A DNA stretch of 64,000 nucleotides from Pseudomonas chlororaphis (GTDB lineage Bacteria; Pseudomonadota; Gammaproteobacteria; Pseudomonadales; Pseudomonadaceae). A program made the position numbers and the translations under genes. This document shows, piece by piece, positions 7,925 to 17,143 of this stretch (its first letter is position 1; every line of letters begins with the position of its first letter). Where the stretch lies: contig NZ_MSCT01000010.1 of NCBI RefSeq assembly GCF_001921865.1, positions 62,001-126,000 on the forward strand, written 5' to 3'. The notes under the pieces are model-generated. The model searched no databases. It was not told the DNA's origin and saw only the letters and a list, made by a program, of their open reading frames with translations.

Positions 7925-7973
7925 GCTGTTGTGACCTCTTAACGGGATAAACCGGTAGGTGGCGCGCCGAGCC

Positions 7974-9428
7974 TCAGGACTCGGCCGTCGAAAGGGTGAT
8001 GTGCTTGTATTCGATAAAGTCGTCGATGGCTGCGACGCCGTTCAGGCGGCCCAGGCCGGACTGGCGATAGCCGCCTTCCTCGAATTCGTCGTAGACCTTG
8101 GCCCAGTCGTTGATCCACAGGGTGCCGGCCTGCACCTTGCGCGCCACGCGCAGCGAACGTTTGAGGTCGCGGGTCCAGACGGCGGCGGCCAGGCCGAATT
8201 CGCTGTCGTTGGCCAGGGCCACGGCCTCGGCTTCGGTATCGAAGACCTGCAGGGTCAGCACCGGGCCGAAGGTTTCCTTCTGCACGATGTCCAGCTTCGA
8301 GTCGCTGACTTCCAGCAGGGTCGGGCGGTAGAAGGCGCCGTTGGCCAGTTCGCCCTCGGTGACCGGCCCGCCGCGCACGATGACCTTGGCGCCTGCCGCG
8401 ATTGCCGCCTCCACCGTTTGATCGACCCGCTGCACGTTGGCCTTGTCGATCAACGGGCCCATGTCGCTGAGCGGGTCGGCGGCGGGGCCGACGCGCACCG
8501 CTTGCAGGCGCGCGGCCAGGCGCTCGCGCAACGGGTCGGCGATGCCGCGCTGCACCAGCAGCCGTGAGCCGGTCATGCAGAACTGCCCGGCGAACACGGT
8601 CAGGGCTTTTTCCAGCACCGGCAGGGCGGCGTCGAGGTCGGCGTCATTGAACACCAGGTGTGGGGTCTTGCCGCCCAGCTCCAGGCCGAAGCGCTTGAGC
8701 GACTGCGCGCCGACCGCGGAAATCGCCCGGCCGGTGGCGGACGAACCGGTGAAGCTGATGACCGGCACCTGGGGCGAGGCGATCAGGCGGCGCGAGCCTT
8801 CGCCGCCGGACTCGGTGAACAGGTTGATCACCCCGCGCGGCAACGACGGCGCCTCGGCCATGACCTTGGCCAGCAGGGCGTTGGTCTGTGCGGTCTGCGC
8901 GGGCATCTTGATCACTACGGTGGCGCCGGCGGCCAGGGCCGGCGCCAGCGAACGCACCATCAGCACCACCGGCGAGTTCCACGGCACGATGATCCCGGCC
9001 ACGCCCATGGGTTCGCGCAGCACGATGGAGACTACGTCGGGGCGCGGGGTGCCGCTGTGGCCGCGCTCGGTGCGGGTCAGCGCCGCGTAGAAGCGCAGCT
9101 TGGAGGGCACCATGCTGACTTCGAAGCGGGCTTCGGGCTTGATCTTGCCGTTCTCCAGCGCCAGTTGCTCGATCAGCGCCTCGCTGTGGCGCTCGAAGGC
9201 GGCGGCCAGCTCGTCGAGGACCCGGGCGCGCAAGGCGTTGTCGTCGGTCCAGGCACTGTTGAAGGCGTGCACGGCGGCGGCGATGGCCGCGTCGGCCTCG
9301 GCGCCGCCGCCATCGGCGTAGTGGCCGATGACCTTGGAGGTGGCCGGGTCGATGGATTCGCCGTGCTGGGTCGAATCGACCCAGGCGCCGTCGATCCAGT
9401 GTTTGGCCAGGTGGGTGTGAGTCGTCAT
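7974..9428 (-). CDS. NAD(P)-dependent aldehyde dehydrogenase
   Basis: A 484-residue member of the aldehyde dehydrogenase superfamily of standard length. The general base Glu250 lies in LELGGK and the nucleophile Cys284 in GQFCMTGS, with the usual 34-residue spacing; VPWNSPV and the late FGPVL motif are also present. The ATG at 9428 is used because GGAGA precedes it by eight bases; the longer frame upstream lacks family similarity and overlaps the GMC gene. It oxidises an aldehyde to the acid in the cytosol and would feed the decarboxylase encoded next. Aromatic aldehydes are the likely substrates given the neighbours, but this is inferred. Confidence 0.93.
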   Translation of the reverse strand: MTTHTHLAKHWIDGAWVDSTQHGESIDPATSKVIGHYADGGGAEADAAIAAAVHAFNSAWTDDNALRARVLDELAAAFERHSEALIEQLALENGKIKPEARFEVSMVPSKLRFYAALTRTERGHSGTPRPDVVSIVLREPMGVAGIIVPWNSPVVLMVRSLAPALAAGATVVIKMPAQTAQTNALLAKVMAEAPSLPRGVINLFTESGGEGSRRLIASPQVPVISFTGSSATGRAISAVGAQSLKRFGLELGGKTPHLVFNDADLDAALPVLEKALTVFAGQFCMTGSRLLVQRGIADPLRERLAARLQAVRVGPAADPLSDMGPLIDKANVQRVDQTVEAAIAAGAKVIVRGGPVTEGELANGAFYRPTLLEVSDSKLDIVQKETFGPVLTLQVFDTEAEAVALANDSEFGLAAAVWTRDLKRSLRVARKVQAGTLWINDWAKVYDEFEEGGYRQSGLGRLNGVAAIDDFIEYKHITLSTAES

Positions 9429-9444
9429 GGCAATGTTCTCCGGT

Positions 9445-11094
9445 TCAGCTGTAGCGCTGCGCGATGTGTTCGGCGGTGGCGATGGTGGTGATGTTGGTGG
9501 CGACCGAGATCGCATCGGGGAAGATCGAGGCATCGACCACGCGCAGGGCCTGCACGCCGTGCACCCGGCCTTCCAGGTCGACCACCACGCCGGGTTCGCC
9601 GGCCCGGCCCATGGGCGCGGTGGAGGTCGGGTGGTGGTAGGTGTCGAGGGTGGCCAGCATCGATTGCTCGATCTGTTGGTCGCTGGTGGCTTGCGCGCCC
9701 GGGTTCAGCTCGGAGTGGATCATGTCCCGCAGCGGGGCGCTCTGGCCGATCGTGCGCGCCAGCTTCACCCCTTCCAGCAGGCGGGCGCGGTCTTCGGCGC
9801 GGGCCAAAAAGTTCAGGTCGATCAGCGGCGCCTGGGCCGGGTCGCGGCTGGCCAGCTTGAGGCTGCCCACCGACAACGGGCGGGTCAGGGCCACGGCGAG
9901 GACGAAACCGACTTTGGTCGGGCTCTGGTCGTGGGGGAACAGGTGGGTGGCGGTGATGTGCAGGTCCAGGTCGCTGTTTTTCGCCGTGGAACTGTGGGTC
10001 CAGAGCTTGGCGCCGATGGCTGGGGACTGTTTGCCGATGCGCTCGGGGCGAGCGGCGTAGGCGTTGTAGTAGAACGGGTGGTCCTTGAGGCGCTGGCCCA
10101 CCGGCAGGTCGGCCACCAGGGGGATCGACAGCGCCGCCAGGTCGTGGCGCGGGCCGATGCCGGAACGCAGGAGGATCGCCGCGCTGCCGTAGGTGCCGGC
10201 GCTCAGGATGACTTCGCCGGCGTGGATTTCCTCGCCGCTGGCCAGGCGCACGCCGATGGCGCGGTGGCCGTCGAACAGCACGTTATCCACCAGCACGTCG
10301 CCGCGGATCCGCAGGTTGCGCCGCGCCCGCACGGGTTCGTCGAGGTAGGCGATGCCGGTGTTGACCCGCACGCCGTCGACGATGTTCATCGGGTAGGGGC
10401 CGACGCCGTTGGCGTCCGGGCCGTCGAAATCCTCGACCAGGCGGTAGCCGTTGGCGACGGTTGCCTCGACGAACGCCCGTTGCATGGGGGTGACGTCCTT
10501 GAGGGTCAGCTGATGCACCGGCAATGGGCCGTCGTGGCCGTGCAGCTCGCTGGCGCCGGTGTTGCGGTGTTCCAGTTTCTTGAACGACGGCAGCAGTTCC
10601 TCGTAGGACCAGCCCGGCAGGTTCCAGTCCAGCAGGTCCTGTTTGCGGGCGCGGATCGCCACCGCGCCGTTGATCGCCGAGCTGCCGCCCAGCACCTTGC
10701 CGCGGATGGCGTGGATCGGGTGGCCGATGTAGCCGGGCTGGGTCTGGTAACCCCAGTCGCTGTTGGCATCGCCGCCGACGCTGTCGCTGCTGGCGATCAC
10801 TTTCGGGTAGTCGCGGGTGCCGTAGACGTGGCCGGCTTCGAGCAGCAGCACATTGCGCTCGCTGCGTTCGCTCAAGCGCCGGGCCATCACCGCGCCCGCC
10901 GAACCGCCGCCGACGATCAAGACGTCGACGCGCTGGCCGGCCGCGCCCTTGCCGGTACCGCCGGCTTCTTGCGGCGCGGCGGCGAACACCGGGCCGGCGT
11001 CGAGCAGGGAGCCGAGTGCCAGGCTCGCCGAGCCGGCGATGGTCTGTGCCAGCAGTTTGCGGCGGGAAGGGTTTTCTGCTTCGTGGTGGTTCAT
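9445..11094 (-). CDS. Tat-exported GMC family FAD alcohol oxidoreductase
   Basis: A 549-residue glucose-methanol-choline oxidoreductase. The N-terminus has a twin-arginine signal (SRRKLL followed by a hydrophobic stretch to about residue 40), so the folded flavoprotein should reach the periplasm. The FAD dinucleotide loop is VLIVGGGSAGAV at about 58-70, followed by the GMC signature GGSSAINGA. The C-terminal active-site region has YHHPTSTAPMG and VVDASIFP. The family oxidises alcohols to aldehydes with FAD, passing electrons to O2 or the respiratory chain. It begins the run of catabolic genes after the LysR regulator. Tat export is notable because choline-dehydrogenase relatives are usually cytosolic or membrane-peripheral. 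Confidence 0.9.
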   Translation of the reverse strand: MNHHEAENPSRRKLLAQTIAGSASLALGSLLDAGPVFAAAPQEAGGTGKGAAGQRVDVLIVGGGSAGAVMARRLSERSERNVLLLEAGHVYGTRDYPKVIASSDSVGGDANSDWGYQTQPGYIGHPIHAIRGKVLGGSSAINGAVAIRARKQDLLDWNLPGWSYEELLPSFKKLEHRNTGASELHGHDGPLPVHQLTLKDVTPMQRAFVEATVANGYRLVEDFDGPDANGVGPYPMNIVDGVRVNTGIAYLDEPVRARRNLRIRGDVLVDNVLFDGHRAIGVRLASGEEIHAGEVILSAGTYGSAAILLRSGIGPRHDLAALSIPLVADLPVGQRLKDHPFYYNAYAARPERIGKQSPAIGAKLWTHSSTAKNSDLDLHITATHLFPHDQSPTKVGFVLAVALTRPLSVGSLKLASRDPAQAPLIDLNFLARAEDRARLLEGVKLARTIGQSAPLRDMIHSELNPGAQATSDQQIEQSMLATLDTYHHPTSTAPMGRAGEPGVVVDLEGRVHGVQALRVVDASIFPDAISVATNITTIATAEHIAQRYS

Positions 11095-11176
11095 CGCTCA
11101 TCTCCCATGACAGGCGGGTGCTTGTCTGGGAGGTGAGGCTAAGGGCCGTCGTCGCTGAACGACAGCCACTGAAAAG

Positions 11177-11191
11177 TGAACCGAACGTTCA
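11177..11191. promoter_or_regulatory. Candidate LysR operator before the GMC gene
   Basis: TGAAC, a five-base spacer and GTTCA form a 15-base dyad in the gap between the LysR gene and the GMC gene. The T-N-A dyad shape fits LysR binding boxes. There is only one copy and no independent support. Confidence 0.3.
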
Positions 11192-11223
11192 GAAAATCTT
11201 GACCCGACGCGGGGCCCGTGCGG

Positions 11224-12165
11224 TCAGGCGTTCGCGGGGGCGGCGATCAGGCCGCGGGCGATCAGGGCCGCATCCCAGGGCGCGGGGCGGCTGATTTCTT
11301 CGCTGAGAAACTCGATCAGCGTCAGGACCTTGGGCGGGGTTCGCAGGGTCTTGCGGTACACCGCCGAGATCTGCCCGCCGGACGGCGCGTAGTCGGCCAG
11401 CACCGACACCAGGCTGCCGTCGAGCAAGGCCTCGGCCGCCAGGAAACTCGGGAGGATCGCCAGGCCCAGGCCGGCCCGCGCGCCTTCGAGCAACTGATGC
11501 CCGGAGTCGGTGCGCATGCGCACGCGAATCCGGAACGAATGCTGCGCGCCGTCCAGGGGCAGGCTCCACATGCCGTTGGGTTCGCGGTTGTAGTAGATCA
11601 GCCCGTCGTGCTGCTGCAAGTCCCCGGGGTGTTCGGGCGTGCCGTGGCGCGCCAGGTAGTCGGGGCTGGCGCAGATCAGGTGGCGGTTCTCGGTCAACGG
11701 GCGGGCCACCAGGCAAGAATCGTTGAGCGCGCCGAGGCGGATGGCGACGTCGAAATGCCCGTCCTGCAGGCTGGCCAGTTTGTCCTGGGCCTCCGTGTCG
11801 ACGCACAGTTGCGGGTAGCGCAGGGCGAAGCGCGCCAGCAACGGCGCCAGGTAACGCGGGGTGAAGGCCATTGGCGCGGCGATGCGCAGGGTGCCGTTCA
11901 GGCTGGCCTGGTTGTCTTGCACCGAGGTTTCGGCGCGCTCCAGCTCCAGCAGGATACGCAGGCTGTCGGCGTAGAACTGCTGGCCGGCCTCGGTCAGCCG
12001 CAACGGCCGGGCCCGGGTCAGCAGCACGCAACCCAGGCGCTTCTCCAGCTGTTGCATGCGCTGGCTGATCAGCGACTTGGTGGTGCCCAGGCGCCGCCCG
12101 GCCTCGGAAAAGCTCGCCGCTTCGACGACCGCGACAAAGGTGCTCATGTCTGAAAACTTATTCAC
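11224..12165 (-). CDS. LysR-family regulator of the catabolic cluster
   Basis: A 313-residue LysR-type regulator. The N-terminal helix-turn-helix spans about residues 5-65 (FVAVVEAASFSEAGRRLG, then a recognition helix with SLISQRMQQLEKRLG), followed by the periplasmic-binding-like effector domain. GTG at 12165 is taken as start because AGGAG lies about six bases upstream; an open extension to 12267 shows no family similarity. It is encoded upstream of and codirectional with the GMC-ALDH-decarboxylase genes, so it probably activates them in response to the substrate. The 129-base gap before the GMC gene holds an inverted repeat TGAAC/GTTCA at 11177-11191, a candidate operator. Confidence 0.92.
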   Translation of the reverse strand: MNKFSDMSTFVAVVEAASFSEAGRRLGTTKSLISQRMQQLEKRLGCVLLTRARPLRLTEAGQQFYADSLRILLELERAETSVQDNQASLNGTLRIAAPMAFTPRYLAPLLARFALRYPQLCVDTEAQDKLASLQDGHFDVAIRLGALNDSCLVARPLTENRHLICASPDYLARHGTPEHPGDLQQHDGLIYYNREPNGMWSLPLDGAQHSFRIRVRMRTDSGHQLLEGARAGLGLAILPSFLAAEALLDGSLVSVLADYAPSGGQISAVYRKTLRTPPKVLTLIEFLSEEISRPAPWDAALIARGLIAAPANA

Positions 12166-12617
12166 CGCCACTCCTGTGGTCCGGGATTGAACAGGCCGAA
12201 AAGCGCGGCGCCGAAGGGCGCCGCACTCCCCAGTGGCCATAAGAGGCCGCTGCATCGGACAACGCAAGCGGCGAAAGTGCCATCGGCAGAATCGCCACCC
12301 CGGGCGGCAACGGTGGGGCTGTCGCGGGAGCCGTGAGCGACACGGCGGCCGACGACTCTGGGGTGTGTTTAGGTTGTGACACCGTTCGCACGCTTTTCCA
12401 GAAGACTGTCACTTCGAGGCTATTCTGTAGGTTCAGGCCGCGACAGCGAAACGCCCTGTGGGCGTGCCGGCGGCTTGCTGTCCTGCCCGTCCGGGCAAGT
12501 GTGGGTTTTGCGTACGCGCGCATCAGTTTCGGCTGTGCTTTCGAGGAACGGTCCCTCCGGCTCCGAGGGCTCTGGGTGGCGCTTCACCGGTTGTCAGGGA
12601 GGAGGACGGGTGAGGGC
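12166..12617. other. 452-base non-coding gap between divergent LysR and GGDEF-EAL genes
   Basis: No gene with family similarity is seen here. An open frame runs through it in phase with the downstream GGDEF-EAL gene from 12333, but its translation is Arg/Cys-rich with no domain, so I treat it as leader. Promoters for both divergent genes should lie here. The stretch around 12415-12435 is locally less G+C-rich, but I cannot define a promoter with confidence. Confidence 0.4.
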
Positions 12618-15188
12618 ATGCATGAAGTGGCAGCAATGGAGACGAGAGTCGGATTGACCACCGGCGAAGAAGCGGCGGACTTTTTCGTTCAAACCCTGGA
12701 ACAGGCCATCGATGCGGTGGTGATCGTCGACGAGCGCAATCGCGTGGTGTTTTTCAATGCTGCGGCCGAGCGCTTGTGGGGCTGTTCGCGGCGCGAGGTG
12801 CTGGGCAGCGAGGCCGGCGCGCTGGTGCCGGTTGCCATCCGTTCCCGGCCCGCCGTTTCCGCGGCGCACCGCCAGGCCGGGGCCAACGGCGGCAGTCGCG
12901 ACGTGCCGATCGCCCGCAAGGACGGCGAAGAGCGCTGGGGCGCGCTGTCGGTGTCGAAAATCACCTTGCAGGGCCGGGTTCTCTACGCCGCCTTTCTCAA
13001 GGACGTGACCCAGACCCGGCTGCGGGATAGCGAGCACCGCTTGCTGTCGATGTCGGTCAACGCCACCCGCTCGGCCACCTGCATCGTCGCTGCCGACGGT
13101 CGGCTGACCTACGTCAACGACGGGCTGATCCGCTTGCTCGGCTATTCGCGCGAGGAGGTGCTGGGGCACTCGCCGCGGATGTTCTTCGTGCTCGACAACC
13201 CGCTGGAGACCGGGGCCGACGAAGAGGAGCTGGCGCGCATCCTCAGCGGCCAGCCCCACGAAACCTGTGCCCTGGTCAGCAAGCGCAACGGCCAGCGGCT
13301 GTGGGTGCAGCTGTGCTCGGCACCGGTGTTCGACAGCGCCGGGCGGGTCGACAACATCGTTATCGTGCTCACCGACATCACCCGTTCCAAGCTGCACGAG
13401 GTGCTGCAAGACAAGGTCATCGGCGCCTTGCTGCAAGAGCAGTCCCTGGAAAGCGTGTTGACGCTGTTGTGCCGGGAAATCGAGCGCCTGGCGCCGGAGG
13501 TCATCGTCTCGGTGCTCAGCGTGGACCCGCACGGGCTGCTGCACCCCTTGGCCAGCCCGGGGCTGCCGGCCGACTATTCCCGGGCCATCGAAGGCCTGTC
13601 GATCGGGCCCGCCGCCGGCTCCTGCGGCACCGCGGCCTATCGCGGCGAGCCGGTGCTGGTCACCGATATCAATACCGACCCGCTGTGGGCCGACTATCGC
13701 CTGCTGGCGCAGCAGGTCGGGGTGCGAGCCTGCTGGTCGATCCCGGTGCGCAACAGCGTCGGCCGGGTCAGCGCGACCTTTGCCCTGTATTTTCGCGAGA
13801 GCCGCGAGCCCGACACCACCCACGCCCACCTGATCACCGCCGGCACCCACCTGTGCATGCTGGCGCTGGAGCGCGAAGAGGCGCGCCAGTCGATTCGCCA
13901 GATGGCGTTCTACGATGCCCTGACCGGCTTGCCCAATCGCAGTTTCCTGCTGGCCCAGGCCAACCGCAGCATCGCCGAGGTGGCCCGGGAGCAGGGCGAG
14001 CTGGCGGTGCTGTTCGTCGACCTGGATCGCTTCAAGCAGGTCAACGATGCCCTCGGGCACGCCTCGGGCGACGAGTTGCTGCAACTCATGGCGCAACGGC
14101 TGCGCAGCGTGGTGCACGAGGCGGGCATCGTCGGGCGGCTGTCGGGCGACGAGTTCGTGCTGGTGCTGCCGCGGATGAACGCCCTTCAGGTCACGACCTT
14201 TCTCGAACGCCTGCTGCAGGCCCTGAGCGTGCCGGCCGAGATCGCCGGCACCGCCGTGGTGCTCTCGGCCAGCATCGGCATCAGCATGTTTCCCTGCGAC
14301 GGTCAGGACATGGAAAGCCTGCTGCATTGCGCGGATATCGCCATGTACCAGGCCAAGCGCGCCCAGCGCGGCAGCTTCCGGTTTTTCCTCGAGGACATGA
14401 ACCGGATCGCCCAGCATCGCCTGCTGCTGGAGAGCGCGTTGCGCCAGGCCCTGGCCAGCGACGGCCTGCACCTGGTCTATCAGCCGCAGATCGACCTGCA
14501 TACCGCCCGGCTGGTCGGGGTCGAGGCCCTGGCGCGCTGGGAGCATCCGTGCCTGGGCAGCATCTCGCCCACCCATTTCATCGCCCTGGCCGAAGAGTGC
14601 GGGCTGATCAACGACCTCAGCCAGTGGGTGTTGCGCGAGGCCTGCGAGCAACTGGCGCGCTGGCGCCGTTCGGGCATCGGCGTGCCGTCGATGTCGATCA
14701 ACCTGTCGCCGCTGAATTTCCAGAACCTCAACCTGGCACCGCTGATCGCCCGTCAGTTGCACGCCAGCGACTTGCAGCCGGCGGACCTCTGCGTGGAGGT
14801 GACGGAGGGCGTTTTCCTCTGCGACAGCCCCTGCACCGAGCAGACCATCCGCGACCTGCATGCCCTGGGCGTGCGCCTGGCCATCGACGATTTCGGCACC
14901 GGCTATTCCAGCCTGGGCTACCTGCGGCGGCTGCCGATCAGCGAACTGAAACTGGACAAGAGTTTTGTCGACGACCTGGAGCACGACGCCTCCTGCCGGG
15001 CCTTGAGCGAAGCGGTGATCGGCATCGGCAAGGGGCTTTCCCTGCGGGTGGTCGCCGAGGGCGTCGAGGATGGGCAGCAGCGCGATATCCTGCGGGCGCA
15101 GGGCTATGACGTGGGGCAGGGCTACCTGTTTTCCATGCCGTTGTCGGCGCGGACGTTCGGCCAGTGGTTCGCCGGCTGGCACGGCTAG
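12618..15188 (+). CDS. PAS-PAS-GAF-GGDEF-EAL cyclic-di-GMP protein
   Basis: An 856-residue soluble signalling protein. Two PAS domains (about 15-130 and 145-255), one with the NAAAERLWGC and the other with the YVNDGLIRLLGY motif, are followed by a GAF domain (about 275-410), a GGDEF domain with SGDEF at about 508-512, and an EAL domain with EALARW at about 636 and the DDFGTGYSSLGYL loop. The first Gly of GGDEF is Ser, a variant found in some active cyclases, and no RxxD inhibitory site precedes it. The EAL motifs look intact, so it is probably a c-di-GMP phosphodiesterase with a possibly regulatory or active cyclase half. ATG 12618 is chosen; ATG 12636 is an alternative. No membrane segments. 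Confidence 0.9.
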   Translation: MHEVAAMETRVGLTTGEEAADFFVQTLEQAIDAVVIVDERNRVVFFNAAAERLWGCSRREVLGSEAGALVPVAIRSRPAVSAAHRQAGANGGSRDVPIARKDGEERWGALSVSKITLQGRVLYAAFLKDVTQTRLRDSEHRLLSMSVNATRSATCIVAADGRLTYVNDGLIRLLGYSREEVLGHSPRMFFVLDNPLETGADEEELARILSGQPHETCALVSKRNGQRLWVQLCSAPVFDSAGRVDNIVIVLTDITRSKLHEVLQDKVIGALLQEQSLESVLTLLCREIERLAPEVIVSVLSVDPHGLLHPLASPGLPADYSRAIEGLSIGPAAGSCGTAAYRGEPVLVTDINTDPLWADYRLLAQQVGVRACWSIPVRNSVGRVSATFALYFRESREPDTTHAHLITAGTHLCMLALEREEARQSIRQMAFYDALTGLPNRSFLLAQANRSIAEVAREQGELAVLFVDLDRFKQVNDALGHASGDELLQLMAQRLRSVVHEAGIVGRLSGDEFVLVLPRMNALQVTTFLERLLQALSVPAEIAGTAVVLSASIGISMFPCDGQDMESLLHCADIAMYQAKRAQRGSFRFFLEDMNRIAQHRLLLESALRQALASDGLHLVYQPQIDLHTARLVGVEALARWEHPCLGSISPTHFIALAEECGLINDLSQWVLREACEQLARWRRSGIGVPSMSINLSPLNFQNLNLAPLIARQLHASDLQPADLCVEVTEGVFLCDSPCTEQTIRDLHALGVRLAIDDFGTGYSSLGYLRRLPISELKLDKSFVDDLEHDASCRALSEAVIGIGKGLSLRVVAEGVEDGQQRDILRAQGYDVGQGYLFSMPLSARTFGQWFAGWHG

Positions 15189-15553
15189 CCGCGCATTTTG
15201 GAAGCCCCTGTAGGCGCGAGGCTTGCCCGCGATCACCACTGCCAGAACACCGCCCTTATTCACCTCTGATTCAACCGAAGAACTTGTAGGAAAAACTATC
15301 TTTCACCGCCGAAAACTAATTAAACCTGACGGGTTTTTAGTTATAAGTTGTCAGTTTCTGATGTTCTATTAGTGTGTCGAATTGTTCAAAGTTGTAACTT
15401 GCGGCGTATTCCCTGAGTGACTGATGTGATGCGGGAAAATCATTTGTCAGGGGTATTTTTGTGGGCTTAAGTGGGGGCAGGAACATCATCCAGGGACACC
15501 GCCAGGCAACTTGAATCAGGCACTGGCGGTTTAAATATAATAAGAAGGTCACC
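15189..15553. other. 365-base intergenic region with one REP-like element
   Basis: It contains a degenerate REP element at about 15207-15233 (TGTAGGCGCGAGGCTTGCCCGCGA), then an A/T-rich stretch (15290-15550) that probably holds the promoter of the lysine-type permease gene. A short inverted repeat (AACTAATTAAACC ... GGTTTTTAGTT) lies around 15314-15342. No gene is seen. Confidence 0.5.
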
Positions 15554-17140
15554 ATGACAGACATCAGGAAAGTGCCGGCCGCGTGCGAGGCCACGGGCGA
15601 TTTTCACCACGCTGAAACCGCCGGCGGGCTGAAAAGAACCCTGACCCCGCGACACCTGAACATGATCGCCATCGGCGGCTGCATCGGCACCGGGCTGTTC
15701 GTCGCCTCGGGCTCGACCATCGCCCAGTCGGGGCCGGGCGGGGCGCTGCTGGCCTTCGTGGTCATCGGCCTGATGGTGTTCTTCCTGATGACCAGCCTCG
15801 GCGAACTCGCGGCCTGCATGCCGGTCACCGGTTCGTTTTCAACCTATGCCGCGAAGTACGTCGACCCCAGTTTCGGTTTCGCCCTGGGGTGGAACTATTG
15901 GTATTCCTGGGCGGTGACGATCGCGGTCGATCTGGTGGCCGCGCAGATCATCATGGCTTATTGGTTTCCCGATGTACCGGGTTATATCTGGAGCGGGATT
16001 TTCCTGTTGATCATCGCGGGGCTCAATATGGCCTCGGTGCGTTTGTTCGGCGAAGCCGAATATTGGTTCTCGCTGATTAAAGTCATCACCATCGTGTTGT
16101 TTATCGCGGTCGGCATACTGATGTTGTTCGGCATCCTCAGCGGTGGCGAACAGGCCGGCCCCAGGCTCTGGGCGATCGGCGACGCGCCGGTGGTCGGCGG
16201 CCTGGGGGCGCTGGTCGGGGTGGCGATGGTGGTGGGTTTCTCGTTCCAGGGCACCGAGTTCGTCGGCATCGCCGCGGGCGAGACCCGCGACCCGGGGAAG
16301 AACGTGCCGCGCGCGGTGCGGCAGATCTTCTGGCGGATCCTGCTGTTCTACGTGCTGACCATCCTGATCATCGGCCTGTTGATTCCCTACAACGACCCGA
16401 GCCTGCTGCGCAACGGGGTGTCGGATATCCGGGTCAGCCCCTTCACCCTGATCTTCGAGCGGGCCGACATGCTCGGCGCGGCCGCGGTGATGAACGCGGT
16501 GATCCTGACCTCGGTGCTGTCGGCCGGCAACTCCGGCATGTACGCCTCGTCGCGGATGCTCTACAGCCTGGCCCTGGAGGGCAAGGCGCCGGCGATCTTC
16601 GCCCGCCTGAGCCGCTCCGGCACCCCGCGCTGGGCGCTGCTGGCGACCGCCACGGTGGCCGGCCTGTGCTTCCTGACCTTTATTTTCAGCCCGGGGCAGA
16701 TCTACAACTGGCTGCTCAACACCTCGGGCATGCTCGGCTTCATCGCCTGGCTGGGCATCGCGGTCAGCCACTACCGCTTTCGCCGCGGTTATGTGCACCA
16801 GGGCAACGACCTGGGCCACCTGCCTTATGTGTCGAAGTTCTTTCCGTTCGGGCCGATTTTCGCCTTTGTCCTGTGCCTGTGCGTCACCCTCGGGCAAAAC
16901 TACCAGGCACTGCTGGGGGACTCGATCGACTGGGCCGGGCTGACCGCCACCTACGTTGGCCTGGCGTTGTTCCTGGTCATCTGGCTGGCGCACAAGCTCG
17001 TCAGCCGTTCCAGGTTCGTCCGGCTCGACCAGATGAGCTTCTCGACGATTCGCAGCCGCTTCGAAAACGACCGGCAGGCGGACGCGCCGGCTGCACGCAG
17101 CAGGCATTCTCAAGCCCGAATGACTCAGGTACGGAGCTAA
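15554..17140 (+). CDS. LysP-like amino acid permease (APC superfamily)
   Basis: A 528-residue integral membrane amino acid:H+ symporter of the AAT family. It begins with the conserved LKRTLTPRHLNMIAIGGCIGTGLFVASG region (TM1 with the unwound GTG substrate loop). About twelve hydrophobic segments follow, including GELAACMPVTGSF, GWNYWYSW and the GFSFQGTEFVGIAAGE motif typical of lysine and aromatic permeases. The N- and C-terminal tails are hydrophilic and cytosolic. The FAD oxidoreductase gene starts three bases after its stop, so uptake and oxidation of the same amino acid are likely coupled. Lysine or a related cationic or cyclic amino acid is the best guess. Confidence 0.88.
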   Translation: MTDIRKVPAACEATGDFHHAETAGGLKRTLTPRHLNMIAIGGCIGTGLFVASGSTIAQSGPGGALLAFVVIGLMVFFLMTSLGELAACMPVTGSFSTYAAKYVDPSFGFALGWNYWYSWAVTIAVDLVAAQIIMAYWFPDVPGYIWSGIFLLIIAGLNMASVRLFGEAEYWFSLIKVITIVLFIAVGILMLFGILSGGEQAGPRLWAIGDAPVVGGLGALVGVAMVVGFSFQGTEFVGIAAGETRDPGKNVPRAVRQIFWRILLFYVLTILIIGLLIPYNDPSLLRNGVSDIRVSPFTLIFERADMLGAAAVMNAVILTSVLSAGNSGMYASSRMLYSLALEGKAPAIFARLSRSGTPRWALLATATVAGLCFLTFIFSPGQIYNWLLNTSGMLGFIAWLGIAVSHYRFRRGYVHQGNDLGHLPYVSKFFPFGPIFAFVLCLCVTLGQNYQALLGDSIDWAGLTATYVGLALFLVIWLAHKLVSRSRFVRLDQMSFSTIRSRFENDRQADAPAARSRHSQARMTQVRS

Positions 17141-17143
17141 GCG

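Noticed and set aside
12333..12617. 95-codon N-terminal extension of the PAS-GGDEF-EAL protein
   Set aside because: Arg/Cys-rich sequence without domain; ATG 12618 directly precedes the first PAS domain.
12594..15263. 889-codon open frame on the minus strand opposite the GGDEF-EAL gene
   Set aside because: Its translation is Gln/Ala/Gly/His-rich without any domain and is the GC-skew shadow of the real + strand gene with PAS, GGDEF and EAL motifs.
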